Shown here: piece by piece, positions 1-13,499 of the stretch
Numbering within the stretch: position 1 is the stretch's first letter
How the letters are laid out: each line of letters opens with the position of its first letter
Assembly: GCA_008694505.1 (NCBI GenBank)
Contig: VZDJ01007747.1
Coordinates: 10,448,399-10,512,398 of the forward strand
Length of the DNA stretch: 64,000 nt
Reading direction: 5' to 3'
Origin: Cyanoderma ruficeps
Lineage: Eukaryota > Chordata > Aves > Passeriformes > Timaliidae
Position numbers and translations under genes: made by a program
Notes under the pieces: generated by a model
Database searches by the model: none
Told to the model about the DNA's origin: nothing
Seen by the model: only the letters and a program-made list of their open reading frames with translations

Positions 1-3000
1 CTGGATGGAATATGAAAATATTAAAATTAGGTAGTAAATCAGAAAAGCTAGTTTGATTGTTTAAAATAGTTATTGATGTTATAAATTGATGGTTGGATCT
101 CTTCCCAGAGGGTATTGTTGAAAAAATTGTCATTTCTTCCTCTATTATACAGAGGAAAGAAGATGTACTATCCCCATAACTAAATTAAAAAGTACCTGCA
201 TTCAGGAAGGAATTCAGAGGAATATTGAAGGGTACTCATTCTTGCAAAAGTTCATATGTCTTATATTTGCATGCTTTCACAGATGTTTGGCTTCAGCAGT
301 GTTTTGGCTGCAGCAGTACTTTGCAGAGTGTGACAGCATGGAAATAAATATTTCCATTTCTGAGATTCAAAACTGTCAGTTTTCTGTCAATTATCAAGAC
401 TTGAAACTTGTCTTGTTTGCAAATGTTTATTGCACAGTTCTGAAATAAACTTGAAATGATTAAGAGCCTTGCTCTTTGCCGAATGCCATGATGTATAATA
501 TTTGGGGAGCAGATTGGTGCCTGTCTGGATTTCATGGACAAGTACCACTTTCCACATGTTTGGGAATTTGGACTTTTCATATTATTCTACAGGTAAATAA
601 GCTGTTTCCAAGCTATTCCAACCATTAGTCTTAAAATTCACTAGACTGTGGAACTATGGCATCTGGATCTTCTTCAGAACCAGAACGTGACACATTGCAG
701 AAGTGCAGAACAGTCTGGATAATATTGTTGAATATTTTTGTAGATGAGTTCATTTTACGAGTCTTTTAGATTGTTCTTTTAAGAACACACTAAATACTTC
801 TATTTATCTTGCAGAATTACCTGCTGTATGTATGGACCCACATTACTTAATAAGAAATAATTTTAAGCCAACCTTAATGTGCAGCTTGATATGGATCTTA
901 CAATTGCCACTAATTACCTGGTACAAAGATAGTGCTAAATTTATGATGCAAGCTGTTAACTTGCTGTTAAGGATGTTAAGGCAATGTCATTTCACATAGT
1001 TCAATTAGTGTTTTGTTGACATTAGGAAGTAATTGAAACAATTTGGAGATTACTCTTAATGGTCAGTAATTGTCTAGTCTTAACTCATTGCTTGAATATG
1101 ATTTGATATAATTTTCTGAAACCATACAGTATCCTTAAGTCACTGTGATTGTTCTTGCAGTTGTTACTTTTGCTACTATTCATTTGGTTAATTAGGGTTT
1201 GAATTTTTTTCCTTAGAAATGTGAAATAACACTGTTTTCATTTTGGACCTCTGTTATTTTTTACAATTTTTTCCCAGCTTCCATTCCACTGTCTTTTGTA
1301 AAATCTCTTTTGACTATAGACCTTAATGGCTTGTGTAGGGTCTAAATTCAACACAAATGTGCTGGCTTTCAAAGAATACTAATTGCGATTTTTGGCCTGT
1401 TGCTTTATTTGCACAGCCCTGGGACTGTTGCTTGTACATTACTACTGTGTATATGCTCACAGGACCCTGCTGTCACACTATTTCCACAATACTGGTTTTG
1501 GTTCTTTTTCTCTCTACAGATGTAGTTAGGGTTTGGATCTCGCAATGGAAGTTCTTCTACTTTTTCTCTGGTAACTGAAAGCCAGCACATCTTATGCCAG
1601 TCAGTAAATTGCAAAGCTGTTTCAAAGACCTTGCAGGACTTAAAAGTACCTGCAATCATTATTCTTCAGTGGCAAATTAGAGTTCTTACTGACATCTTTT
1701 CAAATGTGTCTGGCAGTACAACCCAGGGGAGACTTCAGTCAGTGGCTTTCCTTTGAACAAGGTTCTCTCATGATTGATTTGAACACATCAGGGAAAAAAA
1801 AGAAAGAAAGGGAATTGTTTAATTATTTTTTCTGAGTGCTAGTAAATTAATAAAAAGAGGGATTATTTAGGGAAAAATGGTGAAATGTATGTACCTAACT
1901 CCAAAAGTGTAATCCTGGAAACCTGAAATTTGGTTATTGACTAACCCTGAAAGCACAAAGTCTGAATAGTAACTTCATTGATAATTTCATGTATTTTTTT
2001 ATTAATGAGAAAGCACATCTAACACACAGCTTTACTTTCTTGTAATATATCAAAAAGACTGGGAAATTTTAATGCAAATCAAAGCTTATATTACTTTCAG
2101 TCTTTATCAACTTGTGGTTGCTTGTTCTTGATTCCCCTTAACTATTAGTTGCTCATCTTGTGATTATACTTTTATATTTATTAAATACATGAAACAGGCA
2201 GAAGTTGTGACGATATAGTTGCAAAATTAAGTCAAAATTTGTTCGCGAAGAATGAATTAACTCATTTTACATTTTAGCAGAGAGAAATAGTACTCCTTCC
2301 ATGTATTTCAGCTATATAAACCTTATGCAGGCTTGTTCCCATCAAAGATTTAGTGAGGTTACATAGTTCCAGAAAAGCTCCCAACCTAGCAAGAAGAGTG
2401 CTCTGCTGGGGAATGGTAGTATGGTTTTTAACAGAAATGAAGTTTTGATCTCAGTGCAGAAAAGAAGGTAGCTGCCCTTATTTCTAAAATTACATATGAC
2501 AACCCTTTGCTTAATCCCTGAATGAAGTGTAGGAGATGGAAGCAAGTATGAGGCTGGGGACTCTGAATGGAGGCAGGAACTGGTAACACCAAACCAGCAT
2601 AAATAAGAGAATAAAGGTGGTATTACCTTTTTATTTTTTCTTTTAGTTAATGCTTTTTCTACTGACTACTTGGATTCTATTTTAGGATCCCTGTTTCTGT
2701 AAATGATATAGGAAGCCTGAATGTCTGGCATGAGATTCTTGGAGTGCTTAATACTTACATAGAAATGCTACAAAAATTCATCTTCATGGTTCTAATTGAT
2801 TTCTGGAAAGAACCATTGCTGCAAAGAGTTCTGTAGTAAAAACACTCATTTCACTGACATGCTGCCTTCTCTTAATTGAGATGAAGAAACCACATGGTTC
2901 CAGAAAGTGGGATGCTGCAAGCCTATATTAAATTTGTCATTTATTTCTAGTGTTATGTTCAAAGCTTGTATTGACCTTCTTTACAAGGACTGATATTTAA

Positions 3001-6000
3001 ATGGAAAACGAAACAGTTAATGACATTACTGAATTATCTAATATGGAAATATAATGGTTTGTTTTATCTGCAGTCTTGATTACAAGAACAATTCTATCAT
3101 TTTATATCTATTTACGATAAGAAGCAAACTCCGTTTTCTTCTTCTCAATTTTTTTCTGCTAAGTGAATGGTGATTTTTTTTTCCAGAACTTTTTGATTGT
3201 CCTTTCTCTACTGGTCAACATTGATCAGAATTATTTTATAGTAAACCTTGTATCAGCAGTTTCAAATCAGCAGTTCGTATCCTTCTGTGTTTCTTCCTTA
3301 ATACATGCAGTGACAGGAAAATACTTGATAGATAATTTATAATTCCAGGCAAAGTAATAACAGTACTTAGGAGAATTTTATTTGAAGGTATTAATCTAAA
3401 CCATAGGATTTGTTTGGTGTTGGCCAAGTAAGTTTTAGTCAGAATCAATATTGCACCTAGATCTCCTCAGTGTGAGTGTATTACCTTTACTGCAATGTTT
3501 TTTCTTCTCTTACTTAAAATACATGTGTGTGTGGCTGCATGTGTACAGACACACAAACGTGCACAGACATGTTTGCATTTGAACTACAATTACCAAGACG
3601 TTGGATCATAAAGGCAAAAAATAATTCCTACAGGTATATGGTTTTTGAACACGAGACTAATGTGGAGAAAACACATGTAACAGAGCCTTACTGCTTAGGC
3701 TCACTCTCTATATCGTGACTCCTGTGGAAAAATTGCACGTCTGCTTAGTTATTTTAGCTATACAAAAGCACAGCCACTGTTTGTGTAGCACAGAACACTT
3801 ACTGAATTGTGGAAGAGATGAGAACCAGAAGACACAGAACTTCTGAGGTTACAGTTCATAAGTTACAACTATTATATCTTGCTTTTGTTCTTAAATGTCT
3901 GTTTTTAAAAATAAAAAAAATTATGATTTTTGGTTGATTTGTAACAATTTATTTTCTATGTGCTATTTGTTTATCTTCTAAGTCTGTTCTCTCAGCTCTC
4001 TTAGATAAATGTTCAGCTAAAAATTGTTGTTATTTTGTTAAGTAGGCATAAATAAACAAATCTATTCATTAAGTACTTTTATACCAAAATAATCTATAAA
4101 AATGCTACATTTATTACCTGTAGACTTGCAACTTATTACTTTTTTCAGAACAGTTTAATGTCAAAGAAACCAACCAATAACACATTAAATGTGTAACACA
4201 TTATGTGTAATGCTTAGAATGTAACAATCTGCTACTTACATTCCTGTGAAAGTTAAAAACTATAAACAAGTTTTTAAGTTCTTGATATCCAAGCTGCTGT
4301 TAGATATAAATTTTTTCAGGTTTTGGCAAAGGTAGTTTGATCTTTGTGACAAATGTGATGTAAACAGTTGTCAGGAGGGTTGAGAAGTTTCCATGTCCTA
4401 CTGCATTGTCACTATAGACAGAACCTTTTCTACTGTCAGTTACTGAACATTTTGTGAAGCTTTCCTGTATGTTTTATTACCTTCTAAAAGCCACACTTAA
4501 CAAATCAGATTCTTCTTTTCTCTAGTCCCTTTATTAGTGATCTAACCAAGCTGCAGGATTGTGTCATCTCCATGAATATTTTCAATTATGTCTGTCCAGT
4601 GTTCAGATCAAAAGTCGACTTTGTAGCTGTGTCAGTTGTTTGCCCTGAAGGGTGAGAGATCTGGATGAGCAATAGCAGTCACTCTACTGGATGTAAGAAA
4701 AGTGAACCAAATATCCATCTTTACTCTTCCTTTTCCATTTTATGTTCGTGGGACAGGGTGTGATATGTTGCTTCTGTTCTGAAACCTATGTGAACTTTTT
4801 TATTTTAACTCTGGCAGCCACAACCATAGTCTAAAGTGGTTTGATGTGAACTGGATAGACAAGAAAAGGAAGAAATGCTTGGAAGATGTGACCATTGTCC
4901 CATTTACAGGAAAAAGAGGCCTCTCCACAATTACCACAGACTTCATTTTCAGCAGCAGTTACCAAAGTCCTTAGAAATCTGAATCTTGGCTGTTTTCTTA
5001 CATTGTTGCAGATGCAATTTAGCATTGGTATTAATACTTCAGATGTTTGTGTACGTTGGCAAAATACAAAAAATCCATCCTTGATTCCATGATCTGACTA
5101 CATTTGAATAAAGATCATCTTATCTTGCAGTCTGGCTATAGCACAAAAATTTTAGTATCTGTAGAGCATAAAAAATGCTATTTTTCAGGTATCAAAGTAA
5201 AGCTTGAGGCTAAAGGACCTCTGGCTTATTTCCAATTTGCGTGCATATGCTTTCCTGACTCTTAGAATAAGAAACACTATATTCCTCCATCCCTGTGGCT
5301 CTCTTGTAATTTATTTACCTGGGGAAGATCTGCTTTTAGATGCAGCACCTGGATTTCAATGATTTCCTGCTCTTAGCCAGCTGAATTGACTGAACTAGAA
5401 AGAGGTTAAGTCTGTTGCCTGAGGTCGCACATTGAATGAATGCCTGAGCTTGGATTTAAAGTGAAAACTGGAGTATTCCCTCTTGTTTCTTTGCTACTTG
5501 CAGTAAATACTTATTTTTGAATGTCAGGTGCATTTGGGAATAATCAATCTGTATTATATACAAGAAGGAAATTATTATGCTTAACCTGGTATTTGCCAAG
5601 TACATACATAGTTCTTGCAAATGTTATCTGTCAAAGCAGCTAGAAAGCAGGAAAGCAGTATTTTACAATTACAAAATTTAAACATATATCAAGCAATAAA
5701 AAATACCGTTAACTGGTAAATGAGGAGACACTTTTTGAAACTCAGATAATTATTTATGTTAAGGCAACTTTAGCACAATGTAATTTCCTATAATGTTATC
5801 CAAGGGAGAAGAAAATGTGTTCTTTATTCTTGTTCCCAATAATAAATTATACTGTGTGTGTCTTTATGGAATCTGAATTAGAGGACCATGCACCTCTGTG
5901 TAGCATTTTCCTGATATTCTGCTTGAAGAATCCATTTTCAAAAAAAATTAATCATCATGTAAGTTGTATATTAGAAGTTGCAAAAATTCAGTCTCTACAT

Positions 6001-7185
6001 CATTGTATTGCACAACTTGAGTTGTGATTAAGGATATGAAAAAATGAGTTTATTTCTATAGTTGATAGATATGAACACTTTTGTCATAAATTAAATATTT
6101 GTGAAGATGTTTTTCTGTTTCTTCTGTAAGCAAAGACCCCAAATGTGTGTCTCTACAGAGACGCTTTACACAGTTTGGAAAAAACCACTGATACCATCAA
6201 CGGGACTCCCAATGTCTCGAATCAAGCGAATCTGAAGCATTCTCTCAAACTAAGAACTGAGATAATTCCGACTGTTCTGAATTTTTCTATTAAAAAAACA
6301 GTACTACCACAGTGCTGTGCAATTATAACTGCAGCTTCTAGATGGAGACAGGTCATCTGAAAAAGGGCTCCCTTTTCTGGCTATTGTGAAGTTGTATAGT
6401 CATAAAGCACCTAGGAGAGTAGCTGAAGTGACAATCCAGTCTAAATGGAGTAGTAGTAATTATGCTCCCAACTCCTGAAATGAACTTCACAGTCGGTCAG
6501 CAATAGCACTTAACCATAATAGTTTAAACAGCTCCTGGGAATGTTAAGAAGTCCCCTCCATCATGCCAAGGCTGAAAGAGGAAAAAGAAGCTGGGTCAGG
6601 CAGAGAGACACAATGCAATGAAAAATAGCAGAAAGCGTTGACAGGAATTATTCTGACCCATCACACTTTTTTTATTTCTTACACTTTCTGGAGATAATGA
6701 AAGGGACCCCTAGAAGGAACATATGAGAAGTTTTATCTTCTCTTTTTGGCTGTAGAAACAGTGCCATGTTAGGAGTCCTATAAAAACAGAAATAGGCTGG
6801 AATGATTTAGGAAAGACCAAATACTGGTGAAATCAGGAGGGGCTTTTTTTATTTTAAGAACCCACTGCCTTGTTCATGGAGTCTGGCAGGAAAAAAAAAT
6901 TGTTACTGTAGGGGGCTCCTCTGTTTTCTCTACAAAATGTCTCCAGGAAGGATAAGAGTGCTCTCCTTTATTGTAGTGTCATAGGAGGATGTGAGTAGGG
7001 AGCAAGGAAGAGATCCTGAAAGGAATATGAGATACAACAAAGCACGGACAGGAAAAGCCAAGGCATTGGCCTGGAGTTGGTAGCAAGAGGATCTGTGCAG
7101 CCAACTGTTTCTCTGAGTTAACATTTGGAATAAATAAGCATTGAATTTGGAGACTCTTCCGGTCATCTTTTATTTTATCCTATTA
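1..7185. other. AT-rich non-coding DNA, no gene seen
   Basis: This stretch is unique-looking, AT-rich vertebrate DNA. Open frames are all under 100 codons, lack neighbouring splice or start context, and read as low-complexity or hydrophobic chance translations. A segment at 496-580 is open for about 28 codons and runs into a 'tacag|gtaaat' boundary, but there is a TGA just upstream and no good acceptor. A 54-nt open piece at about 3187-3240 follows a 'ttttttttccag' acceptor-like tract but has a poor donor. I call neither an exon. A weak TG/CA-rich patch lies at 3520-3570. Confidence 0.6.
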
Positions 7186-7480
7186 TGTAGGAGCTAATAT
7201 GATGCAGACAGGACGTAGATGGTAGAGATCTCTGGAGTCCAGGGCAGCTCTTGAAACATGCAGTTTATTGCATAGGTCGTGGGTGCAAGAGCTCTGCTTA
7301 AGCTCCCAGCCACAGCTATAAGCGTGCCCGTGCCCGAGTGAGAGAGAGAGAAAGGAAGAGGGGAAAGAGAGCAAGGGCAGGAGGGAACGAGGGCAAGAGG
7401 TATGAGAGAGGTGGCAAGGGTCAGAGCACAGGGGTAAGAGCCAGAGAGAGAGCCAGAGAGCGCGAGACCTTGCTACAATA
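7186..7480 (-). mobile_element. Probable LTR 3' part (avian endogenous retrovirus)
   Basis: Read on the minus strand, a CT-rich tract (complement of 7336-7467) leads into a GC-richer segment. An AATAAA polyadenylation signal follows (plus 'tttatt' near 7264-7269), and then about 80 bases later the sequence ends in ..CTACA at 7186. That order (U3/R, AATAAA, short U5, terminal CA) is what an LTR end looks like, and the wording resembles avian ERV LTRs I know. The other end is not clear: similar-looking sequence may run to about 7960. I found no target-site duplication. It could also be an unrelated simple repeat beside unique DNA. Confidence 0.4.
7336..7467 (+). repeat. Purine-rich GA/GGGA low-complexity tract
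   Basis: About 130 bases made largely of GAGA, GGAA and AGGG words with few pyrimidines on the plus strand. Repeated 'ccagagagagagc'-like words occur at its right end. It lies inside the probable LTR end. The predicted 62-residue Arg/Glu-rich translation (MRERERKRGK...) is just the purine repeat read as codons. Confidence 0.85.
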
Positions 7481-8160
7481 CATTATATCTGCTTTTGTGT
7501 TGAATATTCTAATTTACACTAACTAACCAGTACAAGACACAAAATCCTATAGAATCTACATACAGCCTATAAGAACTACTACATTACCATACTGTGTTAT
7601 ATTTTCAACTCTAAAAACTACTCTTTAGATTATTCTCTTTTGCTACATTGACCTTTGGATCCCTTAGCCAGCAGAAGGGTATTGTTCAGTCAAAAGGGAT
7701 TCTCCTTCAGCTGGCTAGGCTATTGTTTTCAGGTTAAATAGTAACTAAGACTCGGTATCCTACAACTCAAAGCAAGCTTTCATTTCTATTTTGATTATAG
7801 GTTTCATAATTTCAGAATCTTTTGCTAAGCAATCATATTTATAAGGTTTCCCTGATTCATCTTCCCCAACACTAGGAGGAAAGCAGTACGGTTTTCCTGC
7901 TGCCCTTACGCAGTGAGCCCCCAGCCAGATTAGGTTTTTATTGAGGTTCTGCTAAAGAACTGTAGCATGACACAGCTCTTGCAGTTAGTAGTTAACTCCC
8001 TTGCATAGATTTAAAATACAGAAAAGAATGAGTTTGAAAAAGTTAATGGCCAAGGTATTGATGGAATAGTTAAACTAGTTAGGAATAGACTTCTAAAATT
8101 CTGTATTATAGAGAGAAAAGCTTTTTTCTTGGTCTCAGTATTGTTTATAAAACCAGTTTG

Positions 8161-8228
8161 TGGTTGTTTTTTTTGGTTGGTTGGTTGGATTCTTGTTGCT
8201 GTTGGGTTTTTTGGGTTTTTTGGGGGGG
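8161..8228 (+). repeat. T/G-rich simple repeat, (TTGG)n and G3T6 blocks
   Basis: The tract contains 'ggttggttggttgg' followed by alternating GGG and TTTTTT runs and ends in a G7 run. It is directly visible low-complexity sequence with no coding potential. Confidence 0.85.
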
Positions 8229-10623
8229 AACATCAAGAATATATGGAATTTCTTGATTTAATTGCAAATAGGCTTCCTTAATATCACCCTTGAAAATGCT
8301 TGAATTTATAGGAGGGCATTAAGTGAATAAGAGTTCTTGTGCTTAAATAGAAAATATTCAGCTTGGCAGATCTAAAGTATGATTAGGTCATTCTTGAGAG
8401 GAATAAGTGTTTTCCCTGAATCTTCATTTGGACATAACTTGGAAATATTTGTGCCCTCTATACATTATCATGTTTCAACTCTGCTATCCAGCAAAGACAG
8501 GAGATACTTAGTTCAACCTCTTGTATGGATAAAGCTGGAAATGACATAGGCATAATAAAAAGCAAGGAACAGAACAAATAAATGATTGCTGTTAATTTAA
8601 AATGCAAGTCAAGTTACAAAAAGAGCCATTATTCAGATACTTCAAACACATTTTCAAGCAGATGTTTTCAGTGTATGTGAATGTTGCATTGTTTTGAAAT
8701 TGCAATTAATAACCAACTACAAAACATTTTCTGCCTATATGGTGGCAAAACTAATAAATATTCTATAAAGTGGTATTGACTTCTAGTCTATGTCTAGACT
8801 TGGACCCTTTTAAATATTAAACTTTCAGCAAATACAGCATATAGATTCAAATACATTATTTTTCCTCTAGTCTTTATTGGCTTTCTTTTGGTAAAGCTCC
8901 TTTTGAGGGGGCATTTTGTAATTGCTGTTTTTTTAAGTTTGCTGCAAGTTTCAGACTTATTCAACAAGTTTTCTATACAAGTTAACTTAGAAGTCTCTTG
9001 CTTTGCTACCTCAAATGCACAAAACTCCACATGCTGTGTATATGCTCTGGAGGAACAGCAGGAGTGGCTGGATGTAACTCCTTGTAGGGAGTGTGTGCTT
9101 TATGAGTGACGCTTACACGTCCAAACTCTTGCAGGGCAGTGATGTGCTTCTGAAATGAAGTACAGAGGACAACAGTACAGGCTGGAAAATGGACTTGAAA
9201 AATAATAACACATTTGTTAGCTTTCTGATGTCATGGCTGCAATGACAGCAAGTATCAGTTAATTTTTGGTTATGTTGGTGAAAACTAGTCCTGTCACTCA
9301 GAGTATAGCCAAGCCCTAAGGAACGCCCCAGACCTGCTCATTTTCTAGAGGTATGATCTGTCCTGTAGTGTAGTAGTCATAGCTCATCTGAAAACCTTTT
9401 ATAATATTTTCAAGAAGTGTAAGTTCTCCTAGAAGTGTCTAATACTGCTTTCCTCTGAAGTGCCAGAGGAAAGCTTTCTTCTGGATTTTTCCTGCAGTAC
9501 AGTACTGCTTTGGTAATTTTCCATCTGCTTGTTAACTGGCATGTGACACCATCTGAAACATGCCCTATGTCATAAAATGCACAGCTATGATTAAAAGCTC
9601 TCTGCTAGAGGGGTAAAAATATTTCACTGTCCTGTATAATACTAATAGAAGATTTATGTATTTCCTTTCCATTGTCTGCTTTTTGAAACTTTATTCTTAT
9701 TTCTTTATCCTCTCACTTTAGTGTGTAATTAAGCTTCTTAGATGCAACACTGTGTACCAGCACCTTGTTCCTTATTCACTCTCTCGCACTCTGCTTTTGA
9801 GAGCAGGTGTCATTGGTGGTTTTTTGCAGCACACTAGATATTTCAATGCTGTGCTTTGAATAGTCAATTTTTTTTTTCTTCAGGCTATTACAAGGCTAAA
9901 CTTGTATTCTGGGCTTTGTATGTATATCTGGCTTGAAAGAAGCAGATTGTTTTATGGAATCATTTATTTATTCATCAATTACTAATTATTAACATGGTTT
10001 CAGCAGGCGGATTTAAGGACTCATTTTTTGATACACACAGAGTTGAAGAAAAGTCTTTGCTTCAGAGAACTTAACTTAACCTTTAGTATCTCCATGATAC
10101 CTGTCTGCAAGATGTGCATTCTTATTCTAGCTTCTAATTTTGTTAAATTTTGCTCTTTTTTTTCTCATTTATAAACCACTATTTTGGAAACAGGTCCCCT
10201 ATACACAGGATAGCAGTATCAGAGAGTTACTGCATTGTGATTTTTTTTTCCAGTTACTTGAAACCACTCACCTAATTGAAATTTCCATCAATTCAAAATT
10301 TTCTCTTTCCCTTGAGCACACTTTTTCCATATTTTCCCTTCAAAGTGCTATTAATACTTTCTGATTATTCAGCAGAAATCGAAAAATGTCTCTTGACGAA
10401 CTCAACCTGATTTAATTGGTTTTGGTGTGTAGCAAGCTAAATTCACATCTCCATTTATCAAACCTCAAGTCTCCCCTCCCTTCTAAAAGTGAGTGGTGCT
10501 CAGGTGAAAAAAAATATCACGAGACAAAAAGTCTGTTTGAGACTGTGCATAAAAGATTTTGTAACATTCACAAGGTCACCACAGCACAGGAATTAAAGGA
10601 AAGTAAGTGCTTCTACCTCTCCT

Positions 10624-10640
10624 CCCCCCCCCCCCCCCCC
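10624..10640 (+). repeat. Poly-C run, 17 bases, with nearby N
   Basis: Seventeen consecutive C residues inside a CT-rich stretch. A single ambiguous base N lies 13 bases downstream at 10653. The homopolymer and the N together suggest sequencing or assembly uncertainty here, so indels in this patch should not be interpreted. Confidence 0.9.
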
Positions 10641-11252
10641 ACACATCTTTTTNTAAGCCCCTAAACTCATTCCTGACAGCTTTCCAGGTTTCTCTGAATT
10701 TGTTTGAAGTCATATTTTTACTTTGTTGTGGTTTTTTCCTCCATTTTCTACTTATACTGGAACAAAGAAAAAAGGGTGAGGGAGCACATAAGTCTATAAA
10801 ATATTCTTTTCTTGTGTATCAAAGACAAACAGTGTATTCAGAGGGTCAAAGTTCCTCTTTTTCCTGAAGAATTTCAATTCCTAGGCCCCTTGGGGGATAT
10901 GCAAGTGAGTAACCATCACCTTAAACTCTCTGTTTTCTGCTGAAATTTAACATTCATTCCCACAGTTACCTTCCAACATCCCCTCTCCTCCTTCCAACCC
11001 CTCTAAATTCTACCTGATGAGCTTTTCTTATGGTAGACTTCTCAAACTTCAGGACAATTCAATCATTTAATTTCAATTTACTTACATGCTTAAATAAAAG
11101 ATGTGGCATGCATGTTTGTCCTGATCTTGGCTAAATGTTAATTGCCTAATTGGTCACAGTTTCAGAATTTGGACATTTTTACTTCAATTCTGTGCTGATA
11201 CCCACCCCCCCACACACATGCTGCTGGGTCTCTTGGTTTATTTTTCTCAAAG

Positions 11253-11648
11253 CGGGTGGAAGGAAAAGGCCCTCAGATCAAAGGCAAAGAGAATTAGGAT
11301 TGCTCAGTCCGGAGAAGAGGAGGCTGTGGGGTGACCTAATTGTGGCCTTCTAGTGTCTGAAGGAGCTTGCAAGAAAAATAGGAGACTATTTAGGGCATCT
11401 AGTGACAGGGAAAGGTGGAATGACTTCAAACTAAAGAGATTAGGTTTAGATTAGAGATTACTATGAGGGTGGTGAGGCACTGGAACAGGTTGTCCAGAGA
11501 AGCTGTGGCTGGAAGTGTTCAAGGCCAGGTTGGATGGGGGTCTGAGCAACCTAGTCTAGAGGAAGGTGTCCCTGCCCACAGCAGGGGGCTTGGAACTAAA
11601 TGATCATACAAGGTTCTTTTCAACCCAAGCCATTCTACAATGCTATAA
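11253..11648 (+). mobile_element. Truncated CR1 LINE, 3' end
   Basis: Chicken repeat 1 (CR1) is the main avian non-LTR retrotransposon; copies are usually truncated at the 5' end. This segment carries the known 3' untranslated region: 'gaagaggaggctgtgg', 'gcactggaacaggttgtcc', 'agaagctgtggctgga', 'caaggccaggttggatgg', and 'caacccaagccattcta' at the end. There is no open reading frame left. The left boundary is approximate. It is diverged from consensus as I remember it, so it is an old insertion. Confidence 0.92.
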
Positions 11649-13499
11649 TATAGTAATTCCTCCGTGGTCTTCTAGGTTGGCTTGATAATGTAGGAGAGAG
11701 GCCAAGTTTGGGCAATCCTTTTAGTCATATGCAGTTATATGAAGTATAGAGTCATCTGTTAAGATGCTGATTGCCACCACGGCTTCACCAAAATAAACAT
11801 TTTCACTTTTTGATACGATTTTTTGGGGGAGTGACTAAATATATAGAAAGCATGCCATTTATTTTGGGGTGTGAGTGTTTGTACACTGCTAAACTGCTTC
11901 ATTTGAAGTTTGTAAGACCAAAAATGCTGACATGAATAATGGAGAAGTCAAAATAACTGCTAACAGGTTGAGTCCAGGAGGAAGAAATAAATGAGAAACA
12001 ATCGTTCTAGCAAAATCTCATGAGAAGAACCCCTGAAGTGGGCTGGGGGAGAATTTTCAGTTTCCACTTATATTATACTGTTTATTTATGAATGGGACTG
12101 TGGTGTATGTTTCCCTCTGAAAGTTTCAGGCCTGGCTGTTGTTTATGTAGCAAAGTTTGATGGAAAGAAGGGGGAGACATAGGAGCAGCACTCCTGCACA
12201 ATCTACCTTGTGAATAATGCTTAGTTATGGCAAAGACGCTCCATGGAAAAAGAATCCTTGCAATGCCTGAATGGACAATAGAAGGAAGACAAAAAATACA
12301 AAAAGGATGGAAATGATTCCTGGTATAATTAGTGGCTGCAGTGAAGTTGAGCAGAAGGTGAATCAGCCCTGAGCTAGGAGATAAACATGCTGTTCAGATT
12401 TCTGGGAGATTGTGGAAAATAACTGAAATTTTTACTGGGGTAAGATGTGGACCTGAAGGTAATTCTTAAGAGCTTTCAGCTCATTAAGCCCATTTGTAGG
12501 AAGATTCTGATATGGGAACACTGTCTTGAACTGAGTTGCACAAATCAGAGATTTGTCCCAATAACTGGTGTTTTGGCTAAAGTCATAAGATTGGAGGTGA
12601 GTGGGTGAGTTTAGCTGACAGGAACACTTTCCCACTCACATGCTGTGCTTGGTCTGTATGTCCAAGTTGGGTCTGCTCTACAGATGCCATATGGGTTGCT
12701 GTAGTCAGGCTCTTGAGTGGGACAGGTACATCCCCATCCAGTAAAATGTTACTGAGATGCTCGGGGACCAACAGACTCCTATGGAAATTAAGGAGATTTG
12801 ACTGAAGGTTACAATTTCTGTGATCCCTGTGCACATTACAAACAGTACTCAGGGTAACTTGAGGATGCTGATGGGTAGAAATATCTGTACCAAGGTATGC
12901 TTTGTCAGCAGCTTTTAAAATGCCAACACTTCCAAAATTGCACCTTTTTTGCCTTTTTAGGTATTTAAGCATGGTTTAGAAAACAATTGCATCATATATA
13001 TGTGCTTTGTAGAGCATCTGTGGATGTCAGAGACTCTCCCAAATAGCACATCTTACAGAGAAAGCCCTTAGGTCATTTGAAGATTTCATTTGAAGATCTG
13101 TGGTAACACTGGCTGAGGCTGGTGGGCAGTGGGGCTGGAGTTCAGTAAGAGGTGGTGTTAAGTCATCCAGTATTAGTCATAATTCCTACGACAGTAAAAT
13201 TACAAGTACTAATTCTAAAGATAGTGAAAGAACAAGAAAACAAAACAACATTTAGATCAATGAATAGACTTCTGTTTGCATCAGAGTTAACAGAGTGTTT
13301 TATGTCATTTGCAAACATCATCATATAGACTCTGCTCAGTCGTACATCTGTTTTGTCAGTGGCAAGGGAATACTCAGGGCTCAGCTGATCTCCATCTCTA
13401 GAGTGTTCCTATGCAGTAATTTTCTGTGTTACTTTTAATTAATAATAAAGACAATCATTAAGGAGTTCTTTCATCTTATATCCTTTGACTTGCAGGCTA
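11649..13499. other. Non-coding; one 129-codon frame of unknown meaning
   Basis: No recognised gene. The minus strand carries a 129-codon frame at 12583-12972 that begins MLKYLKRQKR and ends LTHSPPIL. An overlapping frame at 12432-12635 ends in HILPQ. I recognise no family motif, there is no promoter or splice context, and two overlapping frames of similar quality argue against either being selected. The frame could be a remnant of an old retroelement or plain chance. Confidence 0.5.

Larger units (their letters stand above)
7481..11252. other. Non-coding, AT-rich; low-complexity patches
   Basis: No exon or gene recognised. The left 450 bases may still belong to the LTR at 7186. A T/G-rich tract occupies 8161-8228, with a short (TTGG)n run followed by GGGTTTTTT blocks. 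The remainder has only short chance frames. Confidence 0.55.

Noticed and set aside
496..590. Open stretch ending at 'tacag|gtaaat' as an exon
   Set aside because: TGA just upstream and no polypyrimidine acceptor; only about 28 codons.
3187..3240. 54-nt open piece after 'ttttttttccag'
   Set aside because: Donor 'ata|gtaaac' is weak and the peptide is a short hydrophobic chance sequence.
7338..7526. Arg/Glu-rich peptide from 7338
   Set aside because: Product of the GA-rich simple repeat.
12583..12972. 129-codon minus frame as a possible gene
   Set aside because: No family motif, no splice or promoter context, overlapping frames on both strands.
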